From Ottowia sp. (GTDB lineage: Bacteria; Pseudomonadota; Gammaproteobacteria; Burkholderiales; Burkholderiaceae_C), in assembly GCF_016703145.1 (NCBI RefSeq), contig NZ_JADJCO010000005.1, positions 930,001 to 994,000 of the forward strand: DNA of 64,000 nt. The letters run 5' to 3'. Made by a program: the position numbers and the translations under genes. The notes under the pieces are model-generated. The model was not told the origin of the DNA, searched no databases, and saw only the letters and a program-made list of their open reading frames with translations. This document shows positions 8,620 to 17,350 of this stretch, in pieces; the first letter of the stretch is position 1; every line of letters begins with the position of its first letter.

Positions 8620-9652
8620 ATGAAGGAAATGGATTCAATGCAGTCGCTCTTACAGGACTGCACCGGAAAATTACCGGTCATCGTGTTGGGCAGCGGTGCA
8701 TCCGCAGCGCATGGTATTCCAGGTATGGATCCGTTGGGCAAGCACCTTGCGGCGTCGATCTTGCCTGCCACCTGCCAAACCGAACCGCATCTCGCGGGAT
8801 GGAGTGATTTCCTGGACAAGGTCCAAAAGATGGACCTCGAGTCAGCGCTGACCGGCGTCAACGTGACGCCCGAAGTGCTCGAGCACATCGTGCACACCAC
8901 TTGGCAGTTCCTTAACACAGCGGACTTTCGGATATTCGAGCAGGTACTGGCCGACCGGCGCTTGCTGCCGTTAAGCCAGCTCTTCCAGCATCTGCTGCGC
9001 AGCACTGCCATGGAGCTTCAGGTCGTGACTCCCAACTACGACCGTCTTGCTGAGTACGCTGCAGAGGCGGCAGGCTATTGCGCCTACACGGGTTTTACCT
9101 TCGGCATGTTCGGCACACGAGCCGTCGATGTGCCTCGGATCCATCTGGGACGGCGGCCGGCGCGGACGGTAAACGTCTGGAAGGTTCATGGCTCTCTGGG
9201 CTGGTTTAGCGGCAGCGATGGTTCCATCGTTGCGCTACCGCCTTTGGGGGCGGTGCCCAGCGGCTTCACCCCCGTGATCGTCACCCCTGGCACAGAAAAA
9301 TATCGACGCACGCACGAGGAGCCTTTCCGCAGTGCAATGCATAGCGCCGACGATGCCGTCGCCCGTGCCAGCGCCTTCCTGTGCATCGGATACGGCTTCA
9401 ATGACGACCACCTGCAGCCGTTGATGATGGAGCGCTGTACGCGGCCGGAGGTCCCGTTGGTACTCATCACCAAGGAAATCAGCCTCACGGCGCATCGTTT
9501 TCTCAAGAGCGGACGCTGTAGTCGCTACGTCGCACTTGAGGAAGTCCCCAAATGGCACGCGCATGTTCAGCCACGAAGTGCCGGATGGCCTGGAACTGCC
9601 CGGTGAGTCCTTTTGGCGCCTTGACCACTTCCTTCCACTTGTCACTGGGTAA
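8620..9652 (+). pseudogene. SIR2-like NAD+-consuming protein of a SIR2-HerA type defence system, frameshifted near the end
   Basis: Sirtuin-fold domain of the antiphage kind. It has the NAD-binding start VIVLGSGASAAHGIPGM, the TPNYDRLAEYAAE segment, VWKVHGSLGWF with the sirtuin-type histidine, and the C-terminal AFLCIGYGFNDDHLQ. The ATG at 8620 has GGGAG 8 bp upstream. The uncorrected frame ends at 9606 with an unlikely tail. A shift around 9540-9555 gives instead NGTRMFSHEVPDGLELPGES and a tail ending LVTG with TAA at 9650-9652, only 6 bp before the HerA gene. The corrected protein is about 343 aa. In known SIR2-HerA systems this subunit depletes NAD+ on infection; here it is probably damaged. 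Confidence 0.8.
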
Positions 9653-9658
9653 GTACCT

Positions 9659-10360
9659 ATGAGCATCCTCGATTACAAAGACGGCGAATCGCTCGGACGC
9701 GTCCGGTCGGTCGATACCGCAACGGTGGTTATCGCTGTGGACGATGTCGAGCGACTGCGCAAGCTACAGGTCAATCGCTTGGCGGTGTTGCAAAGCAGCC
9801 GTGCCGGCCAGCACCTGATAGGCATCATCCAGAAGATCACGCGTACGGCGGTCGATGGTAAAGCGAGTTCCGTGGACACTGAGGACGCTCTGGATGGCGA
9901 TCAAACCATGGAGCTCAACGTAGTGCGCATCGCACTCATTGGCACCCTCATGGATAAAGTTGGTCAGCGCAACAACGTCTTCCTGCGTACGTTGGAAACA
10001 GTTCCAGAGATCGATGCCAACTGCTTCGCTCTCGAAGGAGCGCGGCTGACTGCCTTTATGCGCGTCATCGCCAACATTTCTGGAGACGGACAGAAACTCA
10101 CGCTGGGCCACTACACCCTTGACGAAAGCGCTGACGCTTTCCTGAACGGCAACAAGTTCTTTCAGCGGCATGCAGTCGTCGTAGGGAGCACCGGATCCGG
10201 AAAATCCTGGACAACCGCCCGAATCCTCGAGCAGGTTGCAGCCCTACCCATCATTGAGGCCTTGCCCGTAATGACCGCTGAATTACCCATCCTCCGTGCT
10301 GGCTGCAAGGTCCCTCGCTCGCCTGCAGCATGGCCCATGTCCTTGACCTTGCGCACCTGA
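9659..10360 (+). pseudogene. HerA-like ATPase, truncated after Walker A
   Basis: The start matches the HerA/FtsK-like partner of SIR2: a beta-barrel HAS domain (GESLGRVRSVDTATVVIAVDD and following) over about the first 100 residues, then a P-loop GSTGSGKSWTTARIL near residues 176-190. After EQVAALP (about 10250) the sequence no longer resembles the family. It reads about 35 unrelated residues to a stop at 10360, without Walker B, sensor or arginine-finger regions. Full-length partners are more than twice as long, so most of the ATPase is missing. Without it the hexamer and its complex with SIR2 should not form. Confidence 0.75.
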
Positions 10361-10366
10361 CTTCCA

Positions 10367-13054
10367 ATGACACTGCTCATCTACGGCGACAAGGCCAGTC
10401 GTACCCATGAAAACCAGATGCTCCAGGTCTTTCTGGGCCAATTGGAGGAGCGTTGGGCGGACAGCACCGACTGGATCTTTGTTGTAGCCAATGCAATGTG
10501 GAACGGAGCCGAGATCGACTTGGTCTGCATCCTTCCGTCGGCCATCATCGTGGCCGACTTCAAGAGTTATGGCGGCACGCTGTCGGGTACGGAAAACGGG
10601 CCCTGGCAAGCGGATGGCGTGATCGTAAAAGGCGGACGAAAGGCCAACCCTTACCAGCAGCTGCGAGACAACAAGTTCTCCGTTCTGGAATGGCTGCAAT
10701 CGAAGGCGCTGCTGTCAGGGCGCAACCTCGGCCATATCTCTGCAGGTGTCATCTTCTCAGGCGGGATCGAAGATCAACTGGAGCTCTCGCCTAAAGTCCG
10801 CTCCTGGTTCTATACGAGCGATTTGGCCCGCTGCGCCGTGATGCTCGGCGGTCTGTCCTCGCCGGAACTACGGATCGCTCGGGACGAAGCAGAGGAGATC
10901 GTCCGCAGATTGGGCGTGCAGCCGATGGAATGGGTGTCCGCTCGCCCACAAGTCCGCGATATCTTTCCGCGCCTGGAGCAGTCCCAGGCGCGTACCCCGC
11001 TGACTGCACATCAACGCGAGGCCCTGCAAACGCTGCGCAGCTTTGTCGAGGCCGAGTAGTCGGTCAGTTTTTCCGTGTTGGGCATGACGTCGACCGGCAA
11101 GAGTCGCCTGTTGGCCGCACTAATGGAAGAGGCCAAGACGGCAGGTAAAAAGGTCATCGTGCTGGAGCCGAACCGGCGCCTTGCCGATGGTGCCCAAGTG
11201 GAGTCCAACAGCATCTACGGCCATCTCTACACCGGAGGCGTGAAAGAGGAGGATGAGACGGAAGTCGCTGCGGAGCAGAAGAATCTCAAAGTGATTCCGT
11301 TGCGTGCCTGCGATGACCCGGACGACTGTGTCTATCTGCTGGATGACGCCCACCTGCTGGGCAATGCAAGAGTCTCCACACCTGATGGCAAGCAGTACGG
11401 CAGCGGCCAGTTGCTGTCGGATTTCTTCGACTTCACCGGTGTTGGAGGGGGTAAACGCAAGCTTGTCTTCTTTGGTGACCCGTATCAAATCCAGCGTGGT
11501 GGCGGGGATGAATCGGTGCTTTCCGGCGGGTTCCAGAAAACGCGTGGGCTGAAACACCAGTCTCTGGAGTTGATCCAACTCATCGACACCACCGGTGGCT
11601 CGGCCAAGCTGGCCAACGCCGCCAAGTTGGCATCAGCCATTGGGGCCCAGAGATTCGCCGCATTTGAGCTGCAAACCGACGAGGGTTGCAGTATTGCCGA
11701 CAAGCGGGAGGCCGCGATAGCAATGCTGGATCGCTTTCGCTCCGACCCAAGTTCAGTCTGGTGTTTGGCCGAGACGCATGGCCAGGTGAATGCACTGACC
11801 CAGTGGCTTCGCGAGCGTTTGCACGAGAAAAAGGCCTTGAACCCCGTGGAGGCCGGTGATCTGCTGGAGGTTTACGTGAGCCCCGATGTGCGCGACGCGT
11901 TTGGCTCACGTGTGACCATGCAGTCTGGCGGGCGCACTACCGTTGCGAGTGTGGGGCGGCGTACCCCATACCAACAAAGCTTGAGTTGGGTAAAGAGCGG
12001 CCCGGTGAGGTTCCACACCGTGGGGTGTGGGCTTCGCAGTCGAGAAGAGGTCGAAATCGAGGTGTTCGAGGAGTTCCTGATCGCCGAAAAGCCGGAGCTG
12101 GACAAGGAAACCGCCGTCGCTGAAAGCGTTTGGCGTAACACCATTAAACGCGCCCGAGAGAAAGCGTTGGAAGGCAGTCAAGCAATGCTGCAGGGTATTG
12201 GAAGGCAATCGCCGCCACTGCCGGCGCCAGACTTCACCTATGCACGATATGGCTACGCCTCCACGGTTCACCATGCTCAAGGGATGTCGCAACCGGTGTG
12301 CTACGTGAACTGCAATCACACTGCGGGCCGCCATTCGGAAGGATTCTTTCGTTGGCTGTACTCGGCCCTCACCGTCGCTGAGCGTAAGCTGGTCTTGTTC
12401 AATTTCACGCCCATCCACCCGTTTGACGATGCCGTTTGGAACGCTGGTTCCGTCAAAGCGGCTGCGGATATCGCAGTGGGTGCAGGCTGGGCATTCCAGC
12501 CCAACGGAATCGCGACTGAAAGAGATCAGCAACGCAGCCTGCCAGAGGGGCTGGATCAATCAAAGGATGTTCTGAAGTCGGTCGCAATCTGGTTGCGTGT
12601 CGTCAATGCAGCGGAGCGCCTGGGTTGGCAGGTCGTCAAGGCGGTCTGTCACCCATACCAGGAGCAGTACGAATTTTTAGGCCCGCAAGGTGACCAATGC
12701 CTGCTGCGGATCGCCTACAACGGAAAAAATGTCGTCACGGCCATGCATTTGAAGGACTCGGAACATTGGTCTTTCCTGTCCGACTTGGCCTATGAATGCC
12801 TCGCGACAAATGCTTTTTCTTCGGAGGCTGAAGCATTGCTTCGCTCTGCACGCTCGCGTCTAGATGACATTGGCTGGAAGATCGTATCGGCCAATGAAAC
12901 TCCGTACCGGCTAGCACTGTCGATCGTGCGCAATTCCGATGAGCGCGTCGGACTTGAAATCAATTTCGACAAACAAGGTTTGGTTTCCAGCCTGCGCCCC
13001 CTGACATGCAGCAAGCTCGAACTCGTTGAAACCATACGGCCCGTCTTCCAATGA
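10367..13054 (+). pseudogene. NERD-nuclease / superfamily 1 helicase fusion, split by an in-frame amber codon
   Basis: Residues 1-130 form a NERD (nuclease-related) domain: an early Glu in SRTHENQMLQVFL, then NGAEIDLVCILPSAIIVADFK, a PD-(D/E)xK-like arrangement. The frame stops at TAG 11057-11059 after LTAHQREALQTLRSFVEAE and resumes in the same frame with SVSFSVLGMTSTGKSRLLAA, giving about 895 codons in all. The helicase part has Walker A GMTSTGKS, motif II LLDDAHLLG, motif III LVFFGDPYQI, HHAQGMSQPV resembling motif V, and YSALTVAERKLVLF as motif VI. The C-terminal 180 residues after about 12550 are unassigned. A GTG at 11075 could start a separate helicase. Stop of this gene and start of the next overlap as ATGA. 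Confidence 0.75.
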
Positions 13055-14715
13055 CGTGGGAGGGCGTACAGGTTCTCCGAAAATCGGGGAAATTTCAGCA
13101 GGCTGTCGACTTCGGGCTTCAAGGGCTCGCGGAGGCTCCTGAAGACTTCAAGCTGAGAACGCAACTGGACTGGGCGTTCTATGGTTTGGTGAAAACCCAT
13201 GTGTCTGGCGTCGTTGCCAAACTCAAAGCGGGGCAACCTGCCCCGAGCGGGGTTGTCAATGAAGTTCACCAGACGCTGCGTCGCTTCGCGAAGCAACCGA
13301 AGCGGCGGCCAGACAACGCGCTGTCCAACATTTTGCGCGAGCTCTCAAAGATTGCGCCGCATTCTTCTTTTTTTCCGGGGTTCGTCCGGTGGGTTGGTAT
13401 CGATGGACTTGGTGCAGAGGATTGGCAGTACAGCCAACTCGATGAAAGTCGTTTCCCGCCAATCGCGCTCGGAATCGCGCGGGGGTTGGCAAAATGGACG
13501 AAGGCGTTTCCTGACGCGACACAGGCTGACATTGATCTCGCGCTGCAATGGATCGAAAGGATGCGTCCCAGGGCCGAAGGAAATGACGCCCTGTGGCTGG
13601 ACTGGGACAGGGTGCATCTACTTCGCCACGCTGATCGCCATATCGAGGCGGCGCAAGTTCTTGGCCCAGTCATAAAGGCGAAGAGAAATGAATTTTGGGT
13701 TTCGGCGGAAGCGGCTAGGCTGTATGCGGATGAGCAGCCGGACCTCGCGCTTGCGTGCGCGTGCCGTGCGTTGGAGTGCGGATCAGAACCAAAATTCACG
13801 GTGAAGGTTCATCGTGAACTGGCTCAGATGTTGGCCGAGCGCGGTGATTTTGCGCAGGCAAGTAGCGAACTAGCCACAGTGATCGCGCTGCGAGAAGAAC
13901 AAGGCTGGGGTCTCGACGCTGCGCTTCAAGACCTGATCAACAGCAGTTGGTACGACCCATCGGCGCAAGGCGCTGAAACGGCCAAAGCCTTCTATGCCAA
14001 CCACTCTCAGGATGCGTTGGTGCTGTGCTTCGACTCTGTAGAGCCAAAATCGGCGACGTTCTTGGGCACGATCCTCCCGCAACAACACAAGGATGCTCCA
14101 ACAGGCAGAAAGCCGCGGCCGCTTCCACGCTTTGCAATACGTGATTCTGGTGGCGCATCGGTCAGCATTGTTGGTCCGGGCGTGCGATCTCGAAATCTCA
14201 AAATCGGGGATCCCGTAACGCTCGTTCTTGGGCGCCAACGGGACACCGCTCGTGACGCAATAGTTCAAGTCTCAGCTCGCCCGGAAGGGGCCCGTTGGGA
14301 CTGTACCGATGCCGGGGTGGGACTGATCACCCGGATGGCGGCAGATGAGCGACGGACAAAAGTCTTTATTGATCGAGACTCAGAGGTCGGAATCGACGAG
14401 GGGGCATGGGTCGGGGGGCATCCAGAGGTAGGCGAAGGTGTTCGTTTTCGAATGACACAGAACCGCAAGACGGGCCGGAGAGATCTTTTCGCCGTGGAGC
14501 CCGGTCCTCGTCCGGAAGTTGATGTGAGGGTGACCAGTGGGTACTTGAGGAGGAATCCCAAGGGGTTCGCCTTCGTCGAAGACGCCTTCGTCGCGCCTTT
14601 TTTGGTCGAGACGATCCCATCAGACGTCGATACCGTGGCTGCAGTTCTTGTGTACGCGAAGCACCCTAAAGAGGAACGATATGGGTGGCGCGCGGTAGCA
14701 ATAAGTGTGGAGTGA
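13051..14715 (+). CDS. TPR protein with C-terminal OB/cold-shock-like domain, partner of the NERD helicase
   Basis: A 554-aa soluble protein. Residues 1-330 are helical with TPR-like periodicity (LRKSGKFQQAVDFGLQGLAE; later LAQMLAERGDFAQASSELAT). The second half holds beta-rich segments, and the last 65 residues read GYLRRNPKGFAFVEDAFVAP, close to the cold-shock/OB pattern for single-stranded nucleic acid binding. The start codon overlaps the helicase stop (ATGA), so the two are translationally coupled and probably act together. I recall TPR plus OB combinations from surveys of predicted conflict systems, but no name can be assigned with confidence. The frame is intact, unlike the three genes upstream. 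Confidence 0.65.
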   Translation: MTWEGVQVLRKSGKFQQAVDFGLQGLAEAPEDFKLRTQLDWAFYGLVKTHVSGVVAKLKAGQPAPSGVVNEVHQTLRRFAKQPKRRPDNALSNILRELSKIAPHSSFFPGFVRWVGIDGLGAEDWQYSQLDESRFPPIALGIARGLAKWTKAFPDATQADIDLALQWIERMRPRAEGNDALWLDWDRVHLLRHADRHIEAAQVLGPVIKAKRNEFWVSAEAARLYADEQPDLALACACRALECGSEPKFTVKVHRELAQMLAERGDFAQASSELATVIALREEQGWGLDAALQDLINSSWYDPSAQGAETAKAFYANHSQDALVLCFDSVEPKSATFLGTILPQQHKDAPTGRKPRPLPRFAIRDSGGASVSIVGPGVRSRNLKIGDPVTLVLGRQRDTARDAIVQVSARPEGARWDCTDAGVGLITRMAADERRTKVFIDRDSEVGIDEGAWVGGHPEVGEGVRFRMTQNRKTGRRDLFAVEPGPRPEVDVRVTSGYLRRNPKGFAFVEDAFVAPFLVETIPSDVDTVAAVLVYAKHPKEERYGWRAVAISVE

Positions 14716-14993
14716 GCAATGCGGAGCTGGAAGTGTTGATTGCCGCTGAATTGCAGCAAGCAGAGCGGCTACTGACGCACCACGAGCGGGCCCGGCAATA
14801 TAGGGCACGCCGATTCGGACGAGAACCAGCGCTGCGCAAGCCTGGCGCGAGGGGAGCAGGCTCCACGTCCCTTACCGCACCGGCTTCAGCGCCTCAAACC
14901 GCCGATGCAGATCTTCCGGCCGGATGTGCGTGTACCGGCGCAGCGTGTTCCAGTTCTTGTGTCCCGACACCAGCGCGACTTCCTCGATCTTGA
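14712..14993 (+). CDS. Possible small protein overlapping the TPR gene, truncated into the integrase
   Basis: A GTG at 14712 overlaps the TPR-OB stop (GTGA) and opens VSNAELEVLIAAELQQAERL, an Ala/Glu/Leu-rich helix followed by an Arg-rich stretch. From about 14872 the frame runs antisense through the integrase 3' end, so its tail is not credible as protein. It may be the head of a fourth operon gene cut by island rearrangement, or chance. Low certainty. Confidence 0.3.
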   Translation: MSNAELEVLIAAELQQAERLLTHHERARQYRARRFGREPALRKPGARGAGSTSLTAPASAPQTADADLPAGCACTGAACSSSCVPTPARLPRS

Positions 14994-15951
14994 AGCCGTA
15001 CCAAAACAGCATCGAGATCCCGGTGTGGCGCAGGTCGTGGAATCGCAGGTCCTTGATTTTTGGCAGGCCGGTTTCCGCGATGCGATCGCGCGCGCGCTCG
15101 AACGCGGACGATGCGGATTCCATGTTGTACGGAAAGATGCGGGCGTCGAGCTTCGGCATTTCGTCCAGCAGGGTCCAGGCCGGCGTGAGCAGGGGCACTA
15201 CCTGGTCGTTGTATTCCTTCTTGTTGGGATGCTTCACCTGGCGCAGGATGATCGTCCGGCGCTTGGTGTCGATGTCCTTCCATTCCAGGCGCCCCAGCTC
15301 GCTCAGCCGCCGCGGGAAGGCCAGCGCGAACTTGTAGAGCTGCGCCATGTCGATCGTCGTCTGATGGTGCGCGTTGCGCCGTGCAAACTCGGTCAGCAGC
15401 GCTTCTTCTTCATCCCCCTCCACCCAGCGGATGACCTCGCGCGATTTGCCGACCAGGCCCTGCTTGTCAAGGTGGAACATGGCCTCTTGAATGACCGTTG
15501 GATCGGCGTCCACGTGGTAGGCGATGCGGGCGATGCCAAACGCTGCCGACAAGGGGGAGAGGTCGGACTTGATGGTGGCGGGTACAACGCCGTCCTCGGT
15601 TTTCCGTCGAGTGGCGTAGTCAATCAGGTGCTTGGGCTTGAGCTCGCGCACCAGGATCGTGTCGAACTCGTCCGCGATCTTGTTGTGGTTATGGATCGTC
15701 GAGCGGCCCAGAAGAGGGCGCACCGCTAGCTGCGCAGCGAGGTGCATGCGGACGAGGTCGCCTACGGTCATCTTGCCGGAGGCGTGTCTGGCCGGCCCCT
15801 CAGCCTTGACCTTGGTCTCCAGGCGATCGCCCCAGGACACTGCCTGGGCCTTGGTGTCGAAGACCTTCGACTCTGAGAAAATCAGGGCGCCGCCCTGTTT
15901 GATGCGAACCTGGGCGAGGAATTTGTCGCCGCGTGGTGTGACTGACGCCAT
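14872..15951 (-). CDS. Tyrosine recombinase/integrase of the dusA-associated island
   Basis: Site-specific integrase of 359 aa counted from the ATG at 15951, preferred over the upstream ATG at 15993 because GGAG lies just ahead of it. It has an N-terminal arm-binding/SAM-like region (about 1-165) and a catalytic domain with R215 in FPRRLSELGRLEW, a lysine in VKHPNKK, H305xxR308 in RFHDLRHTG, H331 in SGHKNWN and the nucleophile Y340 in RRYTH. All tetrad and pentad residues are present, so the enzyme looks active. It abuts dusA with only 136 bp between, as expected for integrases that target dusA. Confidence 0.93.
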   Translation of the reverse strand: MASVTPRGDKFLAQVRIKQGGALIFSESKVFDTKAQAVSWGDRLETKVKAEGPARHASGKMTVGDLVRMHLAAQLAVRPLLGRSTIHNHNKIADEFDTILVRELKPKHLIDYATRRKTEDGVVPATIKSDLSPLSAAFGIARIAYHVDADPTVIQEAMFHLDKQGLVGKSREVIRWVEGDEEEALLTEFARRNAHHQTTIDMAQLYKFALAFPRRLSELGRLEWKDIDTKRRTIILRQVKHPNKKEYNDQVVPLLTPAWTLLDEMPKLDARIFPYNMESASSAFERARDRIAETGLPKIKDLRFHDLRHTGISMLFWYGFKIEEVALVSGHKNWNTLRRYTHIRPEDLHRRFEALKPVR

Positions 15952-16087
15952 GGTGTGATCTCCGGTGCAACTTGCTTTTATGATGTGGTGCAACTGTAGC
16001 TGAAAGTTGCACCGAGTCGTTGCACTTGGGGCGGTTTTATCCCGTTAAATGTCCGGCAAAACGCCGGCGACACTCAGAAATTAAAGA
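15952..16087. promoter_or_regulatory. Integrase-dusA intergenic with repeated GTGCAAC boxes
   Basis: Short boxes GTGCAAC or its complement occur at about 15965, 15987 and 16006, plus TGCAC near 16021, around the integrase promoter. They are candidates for integrase or excisionase arm-binding sites. CCGGC-AAAAC-GCCGG near 16052-16066 is a small hairpin. Similar GTGCAAC boxes recur at about 19023-19106 on the far side of dusA. Confidence 0.35.
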
Positions 16088-17113
16088 ATGAATTTAGAAC
16101 AAAATCAACAACCTACAGAAAAATTATCGCCCTGGCGGTTAAGTGTGGCTCCGATGCTCGATTGGACGGACAAGCACTGCCGCTATTTCCACCGCCTGCT
16201 GACGAAGAAGACGCGCCTGTACACCGAGATGGTGACCACCGGCGGCCTGCTGTTCGGCGGCGAGCGGCGCCACCTGCGCCTGGACGAAAGCGAGCATCCC
16301 GTCGCGCTGCAGCTGGGCGGCAGCGAGCCGGCCGACCTGGCGCGCTGCGCCCGCATCGGCGAGCGCTGGAGCTACGACGAGATCAACCTCAACTGCGGCT
16401 GCCCGAGCGAGCGCGTGCGGCGCGGTGCGTTCGGCGCCTGCCTGATGGCCGAGCCGCGGTTGGTGGCCGACGGCGTCAAGGCCATGGTGGACGCGGTGAG
16501 CGTGCCGGTCACCGTCAAGCACCGCGTCGGCATCGACCGCGAGGAGAGCTACGGCTTCGTGCGCGACTTCGTCGGCACCGTCGCCCAGGCCGGCTGCCAC
16601 GTGTTCATCGTGCACGCGCGCAACGCCTGGCTGCAGGGTCTGTCGCCCAAGGAAAACCGCGAGATCCCGCCGCTGCGCCACGAGCTGGTGCACCAGCTCA
16701 AGCGCGACTTTCCAGGCCTCACCATCGTGCTCAACGGCGGTATCACCAGCGACGAGCAGATCGCCGCCCACCTGCCGCACGTCGATGGCGTGATGCTGGG
16801 CCGCGAGGCCTACCACCATCCCTGGATGATGACCGCCTGGGACGCGCGCTTCCTGGGCGGCGCGGCTTGCGAGGCCACGCGCGACGCGGTGGAGGACGCG
16901 ATGGTCGCCTACATGCAGCGCGAGGCGGTCGAGGACGGCACGCCGTGGCCGGCCATCGCCCGCCACATCCTCGGCCTGCGCCACGGCGAGCGCGGCGCGC
17001 GCCTGTGGCGCCAGGTGTGGAGCGACCACAAGCGCAAGCCGCTGCCCGCCGCCGAGGTGGCGGCGCAGGCGCGGGCGTGCTTGCGCGCGGACGCGCCGGC
17101 GCTGGCGGACTGA
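16088..17113 (+). CDS. dusA: tRNA-dihydrouridine(20/20a) synthase DusA
   Basis: FMN enzyme that reduces uridine 20/20a in the D-loop of tRNA with NADPH. The 341-aa TIM-barrel plus helical domain carries SVAPMLDWTDKHCR, the RNA/FMN loop ALQLGGSEPADLA, the catalytic C105 in NCGCPS, VKHRVGIDREESY, and VLNGGITSDEQ for phosphate binding. The first 15 or so residues (MNLEQNQQPTEKLSPW) are AT-rich and atypical for a gene of this composition. They are best explained as a replacement 5' end carried by the island, leaving the protein intact. Confidence 0.95.
   Translation: MNLEQNQQPTEKLSPWRLSVAPMLDWTDKHCRYFHRLLTKKTRLYTEMVTTGGLLFGGERRHLRLDESEHPVALQLGGSEPADLARCARIGERWSYDEINLNCGCPSERVRRGAFGACLMAEPRLVADGVKAMVDAVSVPVTVKHRVGIDREESYGFVRDFVGTVAQAGCHVFIVHARNAWLQGLSPKENREIPPLRHELVHQLKRDFPGLTIVLNGGITSDEQIAAHLPHVDGVMLGREAYHHPWMMTAWDARFLGGAACEATRDAVEDAMVAYMQREAVEDGTPWPAIARHILGLRHGERGARLWRQVWSDHKRKPLPAAEVAAQARACLRADAPALAD
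16128..16170. other. Probable attachment site within the 5' end of dusA
   Basis: The sequence changes from AT-rich codons of the island side (16088-16127) to the conserved dusA segment encoding SVAPMLDWTD at 16142-16171. The core of dusA-directed integration is expected in this conserved stretch. The second copy was not found on the left of the island, so the exact core is not defined. Confidence 0.45.
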
Positions 17114-17350
17114 ATGGCGCGCGGGGGCGTGTTTTCAAGCCTTTCGGGGCTTAAGCCAGCGCCGCTATTGCATCATATGCTATTGATTGAATAGCAATCC
17201 AGGGCCGCAGGACGTCGAGGCGCTGCTGCTCAGTTTCCCAAAACATCGGGCGCAGAAGACACTCGCGATCAATGGTCGATGGTTGCAGATCCAAGCGGAT
17301 GCTCTGTGCGACACGGACCGTAGCCGGACATCTCGAAACCCTTGAACGGA
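17114..17350. other. Gap between dusA and the AbiEi-like gene
   Basis: 237 bases. It contains GCTATTGATTGAATAGC (17179-17195), a small inverted repeat resembling the head of the dispersed element. A minus-strand open frame (17151-17354) starts with TTG overlapping the stop of the AbiEi-like gene, but its 67 residues match nothing I recognise and its end lies in the repeat. It could be the stub of a lost partner gene. Confidence 0.35.

Larger units (their letters stand above)
8570..16165. mobile_element. dusA-associated genomic island carrying decayed defence genes
   Basis: From about 8570 to 16130 the codon use becomes visibly less GC-biased than the flanks. The right end is a tyrosine integrase pointing away from dusA, and integration at dusA by such integrases is a described arrangement. 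The first codons of dusA (16088 to about 16130) are AT-rich and the gene turns GC-rich exactly at its conserved VAPMLDWTD segment, placing the right attachment site there. I could not find a displaced dusA 5' fragment or a direct repeat on the left; the left limit is set by composition and by the loss of the acyltransferase stop codon, so it may be a deletion scar. Confidence 0.65.

Noticed and set aside
14872..14993. C-terminal part of the small frame starting at 14712
   Set aside because: It is antisense to the well-supported integrase 3' end, so only the first about 50 codons could be genuine.
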